Notes: a model not told the origin generated them from the letters alone. A stretch of 64,000 nucleotides of DNA from Mactra quadrangularis (GCA_025267735.1 CM046307.1:59081395-59145394); one strand, 5' to 3'. Shown: positions 28,601 to 38,889, counted from the first letter of the stretch. Program-made: numbers and translations.

Positions 28601-31600
28601 ACAGTGTGCATTTTAAGTAGAAAAGATCAAAACTATTAAAAGAAAATTACAGGAAAAAAAGGAAAAGATCAAAATTTTGGGAAATAATGTGAACTTATGA
28701 CCTACATGTCTTACAACAAATGGTGCTTTATTTGCTGCCTCAGTGTCGGATAAACTTTCAGCATCGTAAGATTTACATACCGCGGACTTGGACCTGGAAC
28801 GAAAAATAGATGAGATCGTTGGCCTCGCATAAGATGGTTCAGTGTCAGAACTCTCCAATGCCGAGTCAGATTGGGATTCATATAACAACCTGCCAGATAT
28901 AGTAGAATATCCATGGTTACTGAAATCATACTGAATGAGAACATGTTCATATGACCTTGAAATCATATGACCTTGAAATCATATGATTATAAAGTCACAT
29001 GACTATAATGAATGAAAATTGACTATAATGAAATTTTGATTATTATAAATAATTGTCAAAAAGTGTTTTGTGATATATTTCATTATTTAAAATTGCAGTA
29101 GAAGCTGTTTCACAAATTTGTGCATTTGGAACCCAAATTTAACACAACATTACAAATCAAATGTAGATTTCAAATAGCAACAAATAAGTGTCAGTTACAT
29201 CAGTAATATTTACAAGTTGCATTGAAGACATGTTCAAACATATAATACCTTATGTTAGAAGTAAGAAGTGATTTAAGCCAGTTATAAACAGAGAAATTTC
29301 ATAAAATCAATTTGGTTGCAAATTACTGAAATAAAAAATCCCTGATAGTCTATTTACAAGCAATATGTTTGATATACATTGATAACTAATACATGTTTAT
29401 CAATATAAAATAGTGTATCACAACAACACTTAAGAGTTGATCAAATTTACTAAAAGTAAAATCATCAATTTATGGCCTCAATAGTTTGAATGTTTATAAT
29501 CTTTAAACTATGTTATAAGTAAACAAACCGGTAGTCTAAAGATAACAGGTATACAAGTATGGAACATTATTCAATAGTAAAACATTCAATCTATCAAATA
29601 TTCTTTAAACCAGTTTACATTTAAAAGAGTCAATGACGTACATATATACATGTAAAATACATAGGTAGTACATGTATAGGAATATTGTAAAACTTAAAAA
29701 GAAAAGAGAAAAGTGCTCTTTACATGGTTACCAAATGAAATAACAAAACAAGCTGAATTTCATCATAAACTTCTAAAACTAATTCAAGTCATTTTTTACT
29801 ATTATTGAATGCATTTGATCGGAAAAAGTTTAAAATTTTCAAAATCCTGAAAAAAACAACAGAATTTCATGAAATTTGAAGCCTTTACGTAGGAATGACA
29901 CCCTTTATCAGATCCAAAAATTTCTGAACTTTAGGACCAAATCTCAAAAACTTTTATCCATACATTTCAAATTCTTTAGTCATATAGCTCCATATATATT
30001 CATTTAGAACATGGATCTAATGATTTTTTCCTGGTATTCATCAGTACTAGTCTCTTTTTCTCAGCCAACAATTTTCTTATTTCTCTCATAAAAGGTCAAG
30101 CTAGGAACTTCACTCAAACCCACAAAACTCTATCAGGGAGAGAATACCATGATTTGAAGTGGGCAACTTTAATTACTGCCACCTAAGAGGCGAGTATTTA
30201 TACCCTCTCTTTATACATATACATTAAATCACCTGCAAGTCCTGGTTCTAGATCTTGATCTGGATACAGATCTACCACGTTGTCTTGATATAGAACGACC
30301 TCGTGTCCTTGACCTAGATCTGGAACGTGATCTCCTTGCCATCTATCATTAGAAAAAAAACAAATGAATAAAAAACATTATAATCATGATATAAAAATGT
30401 GAATTGTACCAAAAATATGTCACATTTAAAAATGAAAGAAATACTTGCTAGAGATTTCATCTGCGAAGTACCAATATGATCAATATTTTTTAATTGATGT
30501 TTTAATAAGAGTGTGTAATTGTATAAGAGAGTATGGGCTCATATTGGTGATGTAAAAATATAGAATCAGCCAATATAAAATGTTGAAGTCAGAGAATGAG
30601 CAGATTAAAAAGATAGCTTACTTAGGCATAATGTCAGTATTGGTACCCTTTCTTCCAATAAATTTTGGGTTTCATCTAGCCCTTCATCACATACAGGGTT
30701 AGCAGGTCTCAACAAAGTTCATTTTGCACCATAACAGTATTTTGATTTGACTTTATATTGACTAAGATTTAGATTTAAACTGCTGCAAATATCCTAAGTG
30801 ATGGTGACAGGTCTATGTCTGTTTTTGCAAGTTTTAAGTCAAGTATTAACCTCTATATACATATGATAAACATACAAACCTGTTCTTCTTCAAGTGCATC
30901 TTCTAAGGCATCAAGTTCTGGAGTCTTTGAGTCTTTTATTACAGTTTTTGTTGAAAATTCTAGTTTTGGTGAAATACCCTAAAATTGATATAATAGACCA
31001 TATTGTATTCTTTTTTAAAACTTTCATTTGAATTTTTCTAATACTGTATTTAAGTTATTTTTGTAAAATACTGTCATATATCTCAATATTAAAAGAACAT
31101 TTTTTGATTATATTATGGGAGCTTGCATTTAACTCTAGAATGGTACCCTTTAATCTGGGTGTTCCACAAGTAAATACAATATTTTCTATATTGAATCAAG
31201 AATTATCTAATGGGTAAAAATGTATAGTCTGAAAAATTTGGTCTGGTTTTAAGAATTAATTTCACTGTTGATGAAACAAAACATTTTTATCAATAAAAGA
31301 CAATTCAATCAAAAATCAGAGGTAAAATAAGTATTATATCATCTGTTTCTTAAAATAATATATTCCCTCACATGCTGTTTTGTTTATTTTATGTAAGTAG
31401 TTGAAAGGATACAAGAACCTCTCTCGTACAACAGTATAAAGTTCAAGTGTGATCTAAAGTCTGCTTTTATTTATCTGCTCACCTGACTTTTTTTGTACAA
31501 TTTTGTACAATAAACCCTAATCATTGAAACCACCTTCCAGCAGGTGATCCCTCACAGTACCCTTTTACACCTGGACAGAATATAAAGACTGTAAGTAAAT

Positions 31601-34269
31601 TTTTTGACTATGAAAATTTGGAGTGTCCCTAGAGGAGTTTTAACCTGGAACCTCTCAATCACGAAACCACTAGACCACTTCTCCTAGTATAAGTAATCAT
31701 GTACTTACAGGCCAACATATAGTTCTAGATAATAAGATTTCTCTAGAAGCTGATGTATATGATGGACATAAACTGGGATATGGAAATAAGAATTCTCTAG
31801 CACTTGTTGAGTAGGAAGCCAATCGAATGGCACCATCGGAATAATCTGAGAACTGAAGAAGTTCAATCACAACTAATTCATCTGAAAATAATGGAAAGAT
31901 GTATTTTAACAAACTTTACTTTTTATTATATATGCAAGTTTTTGAATTTCTCACCATGTTTGTTAATACTAAGTTTACATACATGTGCAATTTGCAGGAT
32001 TAAAGCCAATATTTATTGATCTTACTTTACCACATATAAAAATATGACACTGATGTTCATTGAAAACCATTGCAGTCATTGCCTTAATTATTTTTGACAC
32101 TAGCCTGATTTATTATTAAGGAGATGACTGGCTATTTGAAATAAATGATTTATACTAACCCAAAGCAATTTACACTCATTCCTGGCTTTGGGCTGGTGGG
32201 TTATGATGATGACTGCTCTATTTCAATTTAGTTTCATGAGCAAAATCTCAACTTCCAGCAACATTTATAATTTAGAAATAAAGATAGTTACCTTCTAAAA
32301 ACTCTGCAACATCACCGGGATCAACAGCTGTGTAGTATGTCTGAAAATTATATGTAATAAAAATGATCAATCAAATGAAAAAAGTCAAGGATAGAGTTTT
32401 TTTAACTAATAATCTGTTGTTTAGGCATTGACAAAGACCTCTCTTTGTGGTTTAAGTCATCAACATTAAATCACAGTATTCTCTCATGGATAATGAAATG
32501 AAGGGCTCAAATTATCTTTTAAAGTAGGTTGCCCTGTTGGACTAATAGCTATATATTTCACTTGCTCGAAATAAATGTTTAACTTTGAGAACAGTAACAA
32601 GTTGCCCAAAACCAAATAAAGGTTGTCACAGGCTAACTTATATGTCAAGCCCTTAAAATATAGCAGGATTCTAGTACTGATGAATAAAAACTTTTTTATC
32701 AACTGTCTTTGTCGTTCTTATAATTATATAATCGAAGGAGCTGATGGTCACAATGTGCACACTGTCATCATTTGACCCCTACAGTTGAAAAAATGTCAAA
32801 GAAGTCTACAAACTGTGTGCTCTTCAGACACTATGATGCTGATAAATGAAACTTACCTTTTCAAATCTAAATGGTTCAAGCAATATTGCTGGAAAAACTG
32901 AAGTGACACTTCTAGTATTTCTATATTGTCCAAATATACTGACACTTATATAAATGTCTTCTTTACTTGGCAACCATACTCCAGGAGCTGACAGCTGTAT
33001 AGAGAAAATGAAAGTAGATACACATGGTAGATGGTGTTTGTTAGTGGCCCCGTTTAATGACATCTAGTTAGATATATACTCCGAGGTCCTATTTTCGTCC
33101 CTGTCCTAATTTCGTCACCATTTTTGTTTTAGTTGGGTAACTGCAAGATTTTAACAGGTGCGCATGATGATTCTATGCATAGTATTAAATGCTTGAGTGA
33201 TTTCAAGTGCGAATTTATTTATTTATTTATTGACATTTAAGATCATTAGCACATTATAACACAATATCACAGAAATATTCAATAAAATCACAGATAAAAG
33301 TTTAACATTAGTATATATGTTGATAAGACAAGATGAACTGAAAAACTATTGACTAGCATATTATGACTTAAACAGTGTACAACCATAGCTCGACATACTT
33401 TTAATAATATATTAGAATAGACATGTGTTGTAATCAAGTACTAAGAACCTATGGATAACCCATTAAGCTGAAAGCTTATTTCCAATGGGGTCCATTTAAG
33501 GGAATAACAAATTGTTTTAAAAAAATAGAAAAAAACAACAATTATTGAGGACAAGACTTTGTTCAAAAACGGGATTATTAAAAGTATGCTACAAGCACAT
33601 ATTATCACAGACGCATATGTCTAATAAAACAGATCAATAGTATATATCTAATAAAACATGTATTAATAGTATATAAAATCTTGGGTACATTCTGTAACCT
33701 GTTTACTAAGTAAATATTTTTTGACAAGAAGTTTGTATTTCTGGAAATTTTTCAAAGCTTTGATTTCTTCTGGAAGTGAATTCCAGTCTAAAATACCATG
33801 GAATAAACAGTTGCATTTATCTATTCTTCGTGGTTTTATTTATTTTCTTTTAAATCCTTATGATGAAATATGGACACTGGAGTATACATTTTTTTAAAAT
33901 TCTTGTACATGGTCTACTGCTCCAAAATGCTGGCTATTAATCAAATGTTGTGTTCATAAACAATTCAATTGCATGCGATTTCAAATATCTTGAAACTTTC
34001 AGATGTTAGCTATGAAGCCAACAAAAAAAGTATCTTTTGTTTTGATGAATGACACTTGAAAGTTGACAGTCATAAGAAAGTATATAGTAATTTACTAATT
34101 AAAACACTGTCTTATTAAATGGTAAAATAGATTGCTTATCCCGGGGAGTGCCAAAACAAGAAACGACTTGCAAGCTGAAACAGGATTATCACAAATTGTG
34201 ACTTAAGGAAAATACACTTACCTTGTCAACGTTCAAATCAACAACACATCTTAATGCCCGTCGTGGCAT
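7498..34269 (-). CDS. SPATA6: SPATA6 orthologue, spermatogenesis-associated protein 6 (whole spliced gene)
   Basis: In mammals SPATA6 is needed to build the connecting piece (neck) joining sperm head and flagellum. I assembled 14 exon positions by splice sites, reading phase and family resemblance; the product is about 506 or 501 aa depending on exon 13 choice, close to the roughly 490 aa of vertebrate SPATA6. Landmarks: start MPRRALRC, then LSAPGVWLPSKEDIY and FGQYRNTRSV (residues 17-45), AVDPGDV (67-73), LEFSTKTVI in exon 5, APFVVRH (exon 7) and the C-terminal HLDAGQYWTQRAA block. Residues 1 to about 155 correspond to the SPATA6 N-terminal domain. The middle is low-complexity Arg/Ser-rich, more so than I expect in vertebrates. 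Phases agree at every junction except one (exon 9 to 10, see findings). Introns are full of repeats. An extra small exon may be missing between 19.0 and 24.9 kb. SPATA6L is the alternative name to consider. Confidence 0.93.
7905..8030 (-). mobile_element. SINE family 3, fragment
   Basis: GGTAGGTTTTAGATGGGATG, ACTAACGTAGAGCAGGC and GTAAGGGTTGGCCAC match family 3. Located in SPATA6 intron 13. Confidence 0.6.
10440..10745 (-). mobile_element. tRNA-derived SINE, family 2
   Basis: The minus strand has a tRNA-like head with TAGTCCAGTGATAGAA (A box) and GGTTTGAATCC (B box); the body includes CCTGGGTGGAATGAAGCAAT and TTTCTTGCTCAAGGAAATTA. In SPATA6 intron 13. Confidence 0.75.
11887..11955. mobile_element. 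Short near-palindromic element
   Basis: GGCTTAGCGTGAAACGGTTG and CTCACTCTTAAATTGAGTTA, then TCGTTTTCGTTTTGCGC. The middle CTCACTCTT...TTGAGTTAC is shared with the 4.6-kb element. Confidence 0.55.
12004..12224 (+). repeat. Degenerate short tandem repeats
   Basis: TAGCATGACCTTGAGC-like units of about 14-17 bases recur (CTAGCATGACCTT, CTAGCATTGTCTTT, CTAGCATAATCTTGAGC). In SPATA6 intron 13, close to exon 13b. Confidence 0.65.
12543..12601 (-). CDS. SPATA6: SPATA6 exon 13b, candidate alternative exon
   Basis: Fifty-nine bases, phase 0 to 2, encoding ILCRSLADLELDTTIAKNR with acceptor AAATGTACAG after a pyrimidine-rich tract and donor AG|GTATTA. Joining it to exon 14 creates a Ser codon and keeps frame. 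Its resemblance and identical phases to exon 13a indicate tandem exon duplication. Confidence 0.75.
12870..12891 (+). repeat. Poly-C followed by poly-A
   Basis: A C run of more than ten bases directly followed by nine A. Similar G/C runs occur at 34,495-34,503 and 50,093-50,102. Confidence 0.8.
13285..13650. mobile_element. Tc1/mariner-type MITE, 366 bp
   Basis: CAGTACCCAACAAAAGTCTA and CTTTTGGAGGGTACTG are inverted ends, flanked by TA. Its interior near 13,380 (ATCAGCATTAATTAACTCAT) resembles the 650-bp copy near 19,580. Confidence 0.8.
14706..14779 (-). CDS. SPATA6: SPATA6 exon 13a, candidate alternative exon
   Basis: Acceptor TGTTTACAG, phase 0, encoding ITLTHSLTQSLDDLEIDT and LLARRR. 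It aligns with exon 13b (QSLDDLEIDT against RSLADLELDT). A donor AG|GTTCTA sits at the homologous position in the same phase 2. If that weak donor is skipped the frame reads FYPEYLE and stops at 14,681-14,683, where two overlapping AATAAA signals occur, so the exon may also serve as an alternative 3' end. Confidence 0.6.
16240..16453. mobile_element. 214-bp TIR element
   Basis: AGTCAGATTTTATCCGGTGA and the inverse of TCGCCAAATAAAATCAGACT match over about 27 bases, bordered by TA-rich sequence. It ends 85 bases below SPATA6 exon 12. Confidence 0.75.
16538..16809 (-). CDS. SPATA6: SPATA6 exon 12, RARA and RSPSP block
   Basis: 272 bases, phase 1 to 0. Encodes (D)NEVAELTSRPVVSPGPRS, YKPSYSCRFGSPISYADK, then LAIERARARARARAVERS and two RSRSPSPVR units. 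The alternating Arg-Ala run and twin RSPSPVR repeats make this a second basic Ser/Arg domain. Donor AAC|GTAAGT is strong and is followed by a choice of two exon 13 versions. Confidence 0.85.
16985..17095 (+). mobile_element. SINE family 3, fragment, opposite orientation
   Basis: Reads the family 3 tRNA-like head directly: CTTACAACGTTGGGCTGGTA, GGATAGCTAGCTCAGTGTTG and TTAAATCCCATCC. Between SPATA6 exons 11 and 12. Confidence 0.6.
17248..17272 (-). CDS. SPATA6: SPATA6 exon 11, 25-base micro-exon
   Basis: Encodes VIRDGDDD, phase 0 to 1, with acceptor AATTTCAG and donor G|GTAGGT. Supported mainly by phase agreement with both neighbours. Confidence 0.7.
18950..18997 (-). CDS. SPATA6: SPATA6 exon 10
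   Basis: Encodes SYDDCGRLTPRMHLRE and ends GAG|GTAACT in phase 0. To stay in frame after exon 9 the acceptor must be the second of two overlapping AGs (TTGTAG then AG), two bases apart. If the first is used, a further exon of suitable length must lie between 19.0 and 24.9 kb. Confidence 0.72.
19063..19712. mobile_element. Tc1/mariner-type MITE, 650 bp
   Basis: Ends CAGTGCCCTC...GAGGGCACTG inverted, flanked by TA on both sides (19,061-62 and 19,713-14). The ends match two other copies in the window. No transposase frame remains. In SPATA6 intron 9, just upstream of exon 10. Confidence 0.85.
20295..20673 (+). repeat. Two-copy tandem duplication, 197-bp period
   Basis: CTACTGT at 20,295 and 20,492 begins two copies sharing AACTGCACCCT, ATATTAGGGCAGTCTG and GACCAGCATAAAACTAGATA. 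In SPATA6 intron 9. Confidence 0.85.
24279..24682. mobile_element. piggyBac-type MITE, 404 bp
   Basis: Ends CCCTTTACTGGTCA...ACCAGTAAAGGG, flanked by TTAA on both sides (24,275-78 and 24,683-86). CCC(T/A) tips with TTAA duplications are the hallmark of piggyBac elements. No transposase. It lies about 180 bases downstream of SPATA6 exon 9. Confidence 0.85.
24865..24899 (-). CDS. SPATA6: SPATA6 exon 9, micro-exon
   Basis: Thirty-five bases, phase 1 to 0, encoding (D)SWDDDYGYTSS. The acidic and aromatic string is flanked by a good acceptor (ATATTTAG) and donor (TCG|GTAAAC). Confidence 0.75.
25493..25564. mobile_element. Short near-palindromic element
   Basis: AGGGCTGAACGAAAC at one end is inverted as GTTTCATTCAACCCT at the other. 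It may be a distant relative of the other two short palindromes. Confidence 0.5.
26757..26827 (-). mobile_element. SINE family 1, 3' fragment
   Basis: Only the 3' part remains: TTGGGTTTAATGCAACAGCA and AACACATAGTATAGG match the 3' end of family 1. In SPATA6 intron 8. Confidence 0.65.
26946..27063 (-). CDS. SPATA6: SPATA6 exon 8, basic
   Basis: 118 bases, phase 0 to 1, encoding LENSLIGRTPGAPAKKG, a Lys-rich patch KIGKKKSKRS and SRPSSALSGY. The Lys-rich patch could act as a nuclear-localisation or binding signal. Donor G|GTATGT. Confidence 0.85.
28706..28889 (-). CDS. SPATA6: SPATA6 exon 7
   Basis: 184 bases, phase 2 to 0. Encodes LLYESQSDSALESSDTEPS, then a Ser/Arg stretch, DAESLSDTEAANK and APFVVRH. 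PPFV(V/I)RH is a conserved SPATA6 motif, so I placed the donor after CAT (GTAGGT); a competing donor 9 bases earlier (GTT|GTAAGA) keeps the same phase and would drop VRH. Confidence 0.88.
30233..30342 (-). CDS. SPATA6: SPATA6 exon 6, Arg/Ser-rich
   Basis: 110 bases, phase 0 to 2, encoding MARRSRSRSRSRTRGRS and then SRQRGRSVSRSRSRTRTC. The RS-dipeptide block resembles SR-protein tails. The exon opens with ATG, so it could also be an internal translation start, but it fits the main reading frame. Confidence 0.88.
30880..30978 (-). CDS. SPATA6: SPATA6 exon 5
   Basis: Thirty-three codons, phase 0 to 0. Starts GISPKLEFSTKTVIKDS, matching the conserved (P)xLEFST.xVI of SPATA6, and ends in an acidic ALEDALEEEQ stretch. 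Confidence 0.92.
31525..31690 (-). mobile_element. SINE family 2, degraded copy
   Basis: TTTACACCTGGACAGAATAT, GTGTCCCTAGAGGAGTTTTA and CACTAGACCACTTCTCC match family 2 at lower identity. It sits just downstream of SPATA6 exon 4. Confidence 0.6.
31709..31881 (-). CDS. SPATA6: SPATA6 exon 4
   Basis: 173 bases, phase 1 to 0. Completes an Asp codon and then encodes ELVVIELLQFSDYSDG, ASYSTSAREFLFPYP and ICWP. The pattern of ELxQ, then xxTRDFxFP-like residues matches the family. Acceptor TTTTCAG, donor CCT|GTAAGT. Confidence 0.93.
32292..32340 (-). CDS. SPATA6: SPATA6 exon 3
   Basis: Forty-nine bases, phase 0 to 1, encoding TYYTAVDPGDVAEFLE. The VDPGDV string is conserved in SPATA6. Acceptor TTTTCAG, donor AAG|GTAACT. 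Confidence 0.93.
32857..32994 (-). CDS. SPATA6: SPATA6 exon 2
   Basis: Forty-six codons, phase 0 to 0, acceptor after TATACAG and donor AAG|GTAAGT. Contains the best family signature: APGV..P.KEDIYISV.IFGQY followed by FP and FRFEK. This is the core of the SPATA6 N-terminal domain. Confidence 0.95.
33205..33870 (-). mobile_element. LINE 3' end within SPATA6 intron 1
   Basis: The minus strand reads CNCLFHGILDWNSLPEEIK, then ALKNFQKYKLLVKKYLLSKQ and a stop at 33,663-33,665, a typical C-terminus of a jockey-like reverse transcriptase protein (WNSLP..IK...F...K..L). A 3' UTR follows down to an AATAAATAAATAAAT tail at about 33,210-33,225. Same orientation as SPATA6. Confidence 0.82.
34222..34269 (-). 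CDS. SPATA6: SPATA6 exon 1 (start codon)
   Basis: Encodes residues 1-16, MPRRALRCVVDLNVDK, then a strong donor (AAG|GTAAGT), phase 0. The start resembles the MPK..L.C start of vertebrate SPATA6. No other in-frame ATG is needed upstream. Confidence 0.88.
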
Positions 34270-34339
34270 TTTGATGGTTTCCAATGCTCTTTGAGTCAAT
34301 GAAGCTTGGAAAAAAGACAGAAAAACAAGAACCCGTTGC

Positions 34340-34400
34340 GCTGACTACAAAAGATGGCCGATAACTCGATGCCAAGGACGCTTTTTCTATTGACCAATGA
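34340..34400 (-). promoter_or_regulatory. Probable SPATA6 promoter region
   Basis: About 75-130 bases upstream of the SPATA6 ATG there is an inverted CCAAT box (34,394-34,398 on the plus strand) and an AAGATGGCCG string resembling a YY1 site near 34,350. No TATA box is seen. Assignment rests on position and motifs only. Confidence 0.4.
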
Positions 34401-34867
34401 AATGCAAGCACTCGCACTGGTTAAAAGTCATGTTGTCCGTACGATACGGACAGAACGGTATAAAGATTAGATTACAGAAACGGTCCATGAGCGAGGGGGG
34501 GGGGCAATGATATCTATGTACGATTCCGTCTTAGAAGAAAATACCTTTCGGCAGTTCCAGTTATGAAAAGGAAAACATGTACATGCATGTATTTACAATG
34601 AAATGTGCTACGGAGACTGTTCTCTTGTGTTAGTACAACAAAACGAACCAAACCACACTATTAAAGCTGCTTAGGTCAAAGTCATATTATAATGAGTTGA
34701 AATCAGATTCAAAGCACAACAAGTAGTAATGTATATATATATGACAGGGGTATGGCATGGTATACAGTGATAGCAATCTTTATGTCAAGGAAAGGCTAGA
34801 GCTGTATCATGTCACAGACAATGAACCTTATGGACCATTTATATGAAAAGTCACCTATATATTGATA

Positions 34868-35100
34868 CAGTGCCCTCAAAAACTTTTGGACATAATCCTA
34901 CATTAAAAATAAACCAAATCACGTGCGCATATAAAAATCATCCCAGCAAAATTTAACTAAAACTGCTTTAATTACTAGAAGCATATCAACATTGGGTTCA
35001 AAATTTGATACACAATTATATTAAAATATAGTACAATTCCAAGTGGTATGCAATCAATTTGTCACAAATTCATTTGTCCAAGAACATTTGGAGGGCACTA
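34868..35100. mobile_element. Tc1/mariner-type MITE, 233 bp
   Basis: CAGTGCCCTCAAAAACTTTT at one end and CATTTGGAGGGCACTA at the other, flanked by TA. It sits about 600 bases upstream of SPATA6. Confidence 0.82.
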
Positions 35101-35458
35101 TAAAGTGGTATTGTAAATTTAGACTATAGCAAGGTGAGGGTTTTTCATACATTAACCTGTGCTTTAAGTTATCAGTACCATTATTCTCTGTATTATTGCG
35201 CCATGTTAAAGAAGTACTGTACTATTTCTTTTATCTGTGTGATCTGGTTCCTTTGTTTTTATGACAATGGTAACTTATCCTTGAACTACTTTCTTCAATC
35301 AAATGATACCAGTATACTGGTTTAAAAATATAGCTCCATCGATATACTTCTGTGTAAGTACAAGTACTGAACTGCAAAACTTTGGAAATCATGTGTTTGA
35401 TTTAAGTTCTAGCCATTTCATGCAACATATTTCTGAGCCCCTATATAGCAATAAATCA

Positions 35459-35645
35459 ATGTTCCTGGAAGGGCTAAATCTCAGGATTTAGCTGTTAACC
35501 AGTTACTAGGCACATACTTCTTCTGTCAGTGGCAAACAACTGCCCTACATGATTTAGAATCAATGATAATAGGAAGAAAGACGCAAAAAAATATTTCATA
35601 ACCAAACTCCATGATCAGTAGACTTGAGCCCTACTGACTAGCAGA
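35459..35645 (-). mobile_element. SINE family 1, internal fragment
   Basis: TTCCTGGAAGGGCTAAATCT, GTTAACCAGTTACTAGGCAC and CTACATGATTTAGAATCA match the family 1 body; both ends are degraded. Intergenic between SPATA6 and the zinc-finger gene. Confidence 0.65.
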
Positions 35646-38600
35646 GTGGATATCATTAAACAAATAACAAAAACATTGATAAATTTTACACAAGTATATT
35701 TCTTGAAAAAAACATTATAACTATCTTAATTAACTCCGATTATCAAGGTTACAGTTTTAATAATTTGAAAATTGTTTACTTGAAACAAGAAATACAATAC
35801 AATTTTACAACTGTTAAAACGGCTAAAAAATCCAAAATCCTGAAATTTCTTATTTTGGTGATTTCAGGAGCTTTTACAAAGCAAAAATAACCACTTATAA
35901 CTAAATAAAATTGAACTTAAACATCAGTCCTAAAATGGTCATCCATGCTGATGCATTAAGTCAGTTAGACACAGATATAGCAAAATTTCAATGTGTAGGC
36001 ATTAAATTCCCAAAAGTTACAGTTCTTTTTTCTCAACTGTCAAAATATGAATGATTTCACAGCAACTTAATGTGTTAAAATTTTTTCTCATCAAATAACT
36101 GTTTTATTGTGATATACTTAAGATCGGGTTAAAACAGACTGATAATTTTGCTGATTAAAACCTGCAGCATGTTCAATTACCCAAAACGTTCCATAACATA
36201 AGGGTCAAGACAATTTAACCCAAAGAAAACTCAACCCAGGAAAACTTAATACGTCACTAACGGTTTGAGTTGTCCCAACTTTGGGTTGAGTTATCTATCG
36301 GTTGAGTTGTCTACAGGTTGAGTTGTCCCGTACTCGTAATGTTCGTAACAGTCGTTACTAAACCTGCTGCTGCTTGCCGAGTCAGCTCTGCCTTCATATA
36401 AATATATATGAGAAAATGTATCCAGACACCATGAAATAAGTCAAACTTTGACAGTTGAAACAAACTTACTTTAACTCAAGTGATTTAATACGAGTATCCC
36501 AACAAGTGCCTAAATCTTAATTTTATATTATAAATGAGGTTTAAAATAACATTGCAATGTAAAATTACATTAACCTTGTAATGTATGTACTTATGAGAAA
36601 TCTAAAAACACACACAGTCTATGAAACAATAAGAGACTTTGGTCAGTTATTTCCCCCGTGTATACTCTTCAAATAGGTAGGTCCAATTGGTTGGATTACT
36701 TGGATTTTACCCCAACTTTTCAATGTCAATTTGCCAAAATTTATCTTGAATGACTTTTTTGTAAATCATTTCACTTGTTTGAAATTCAAGGTAAGTATTT
36801 TTAAGGTTAAGAACTATCTTAATTTCATTACTTCTGTTAATATCTTCATTTACTAGAGAGATATTAGATGAAATATTTTGTTATCCTTACATAGAAATTC
36901 AATGATAAAATCTGAGGATTCCTACTGTAAGGACCTACTTACCAATTGGATTGCTTCAGATCTAATTAGGGACAGATAACTGACTAAAGTCCCTAATTAA
37001 ATGTGTTACAAAATTTTGTGACCTGAGCACATTTTCAAAAATATACAACATACAATGTATATTGTTCAATTGTATTCAATAGTCAGTGGCAAAGACGTTA
37101 ACTGTGCTGATTTAAATATATTACCATTGTTAGTGAGTACAGAAATACTGTAATGGATATTCAAACCAGCAGAGTAAATGTGACACTGACAAGGTGAATA
37201 AATTAGAACAGCACTATGACATTTGTATACGAGGTAACAATGTTTTTAAAAGTTTCACTCAGATTTGAAAACACTAAGTATTCTTTTTTAAAGAAGAATA
37301 CAATTTTTGCATTATATTTGTGGACATCTAGTACCCTACTGAGAAAAACTATATACACCTAAGATCTGGAAAAAAATCTTTGCAAAAAAGAAGAAAATTC
37401 AGAGAACTAAAAACTTATTAACAGAAAGACAGTAGTTAGTACAAAACATTTGAATATTTGTTCAAAAAAATAGAAAAATGTGATACATACAAAAATGATT
37501 ATATAGAAACATTTCATTATACAATGAGGTAGAACATAATGTTGCAAAGGTGAATCATAACACTGACAGTATTTTACATGATAGTCAAAAATAATGAAAA
37601 GATCAAAATTATAATCATTAATAGCTAGCTACTATAATATTGTTTTAAGTATCAGAAATTTCATACTCATTTACTTATACAGAAATTATTCACAGATTTT
37701 TACAATTACATTTATTTTTTGTTAAATAAATATTGTAAATTTATTATCCTTATGACATTATTTGTTAGAATCCATTAACAAGAAATGCTGCCATTTTCCC
37801 ATCCCATTCCGGGATACTTAAAATAATATTATAGTAACTAGCTGTTTTGTAGTCATAGGTCTGGGCTTATATGTTATGACAACACATGTGAGATTGTTAA
37901 TTACAGTATGTAGTTTTATCATCAATATCTCATTTTGAATATGGAATTTCTGGGCAAGAGCTTTATGCCCCCTTACCATAGTTCATGGACAAGTGGAAAA
38001 AACAGACTTTCCATACACCAGCCACACATTAGTCAAAATAGTGAACACCAATTAAATCAGTATAAATGTAAAGAATGACATGAAACATCAGTCCTATTTC
38101 TTACAGAAAATGATTGTAACTTGGTTGTCTTCCCGAGTTAAATTCTTTCTACGGTAGGGAAGACTATATGATTAACACATATTATATTCTGCATAATAAA
38201 AACTTTACAAATAAATGAATTGGTAAACCTACATGGAATTTCATACGTCAGCATATCCGTAATGATTCTAAAAACTTGTTCATATCAGCCTATAAGGTCA
38301 TTAGCTCTATCATACTCATACATATTCTGATATAGAATGTATGCGTCTTACCTATCAGAATTTCACAGCCCTATCGAACTAAAACACACATTTTTTTCTT
38401 AAGCCCTGAAGCTAAATCATTTATCTACAAGCTAATCATAAGCTATATGCTAACAAAAACCAAGTTTCATCACCAACTATGTGAAATAGCCAGATCAGAC
38501 ATCTATTGACATTATTACTAATTCATATGACCTCTACTGTGATCCGTTTTTCAAGAGCTATTTTGATAATAATAAACTTCATAATGAAATTATTTTGGCT

Positions 38601-38889
38601 TTTGTCATGGCAACACTTACAAATATTGAGTAGATAAATGCTTTAATAATCATCACTAAGTATGTATATATATCAGTTAATAGCTTTGAGAAGGGAAAAA
38701 TTAAATGGTCTCAATTCAACAGGGTAACACAACCATAGAAGTAATTACTAGCCCAAAATCAGTGAAAATAGATTAAGGCTAGAGAAAATTTCTTAATTTT
38801 TACAGTTGGACTACTTGTTATGCTCTTATGCTACATTACATAATTAACCTTAAGAAAAAAAACGAGGCAATGACAGCACCATATTCAGT
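35646..38889. other. Intergenic and 3' UTR of the zinc-finger gene
   Basis: Apart from the GGTTGAG repeat I see only AT-rich sequence. The upper part is probably 3' UTR of the zinc-finger gene, with a possible poly(A) signal at 37,711-37,716. Confidence 0.4.
36166..36370 (+). repeat. Interspersed repeat with GGTTGAGTTGTC units
   Basis: Shares GTTCAATTACCC, GGTTGAGTTGTC repeats and TAACAGTCGTT(A/T)CT with 60,838-61,040 in the same order. Type unknown. Confidence 0.65.

Noticed and set aside
28330..28680. Poly(A) and poly(T) runs as processed retrocopy tails
   Set aside because: The segment is generally A/T-rich with many short runs and no adjoining retrocopy.
28711..28950. Alternative 79-codon frame overlapping SPATA6 exon 7
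   Set aside because: The overlapping frame encodes the conserved APFVVRH motif and has matching splice phases, so this one is a shadow.
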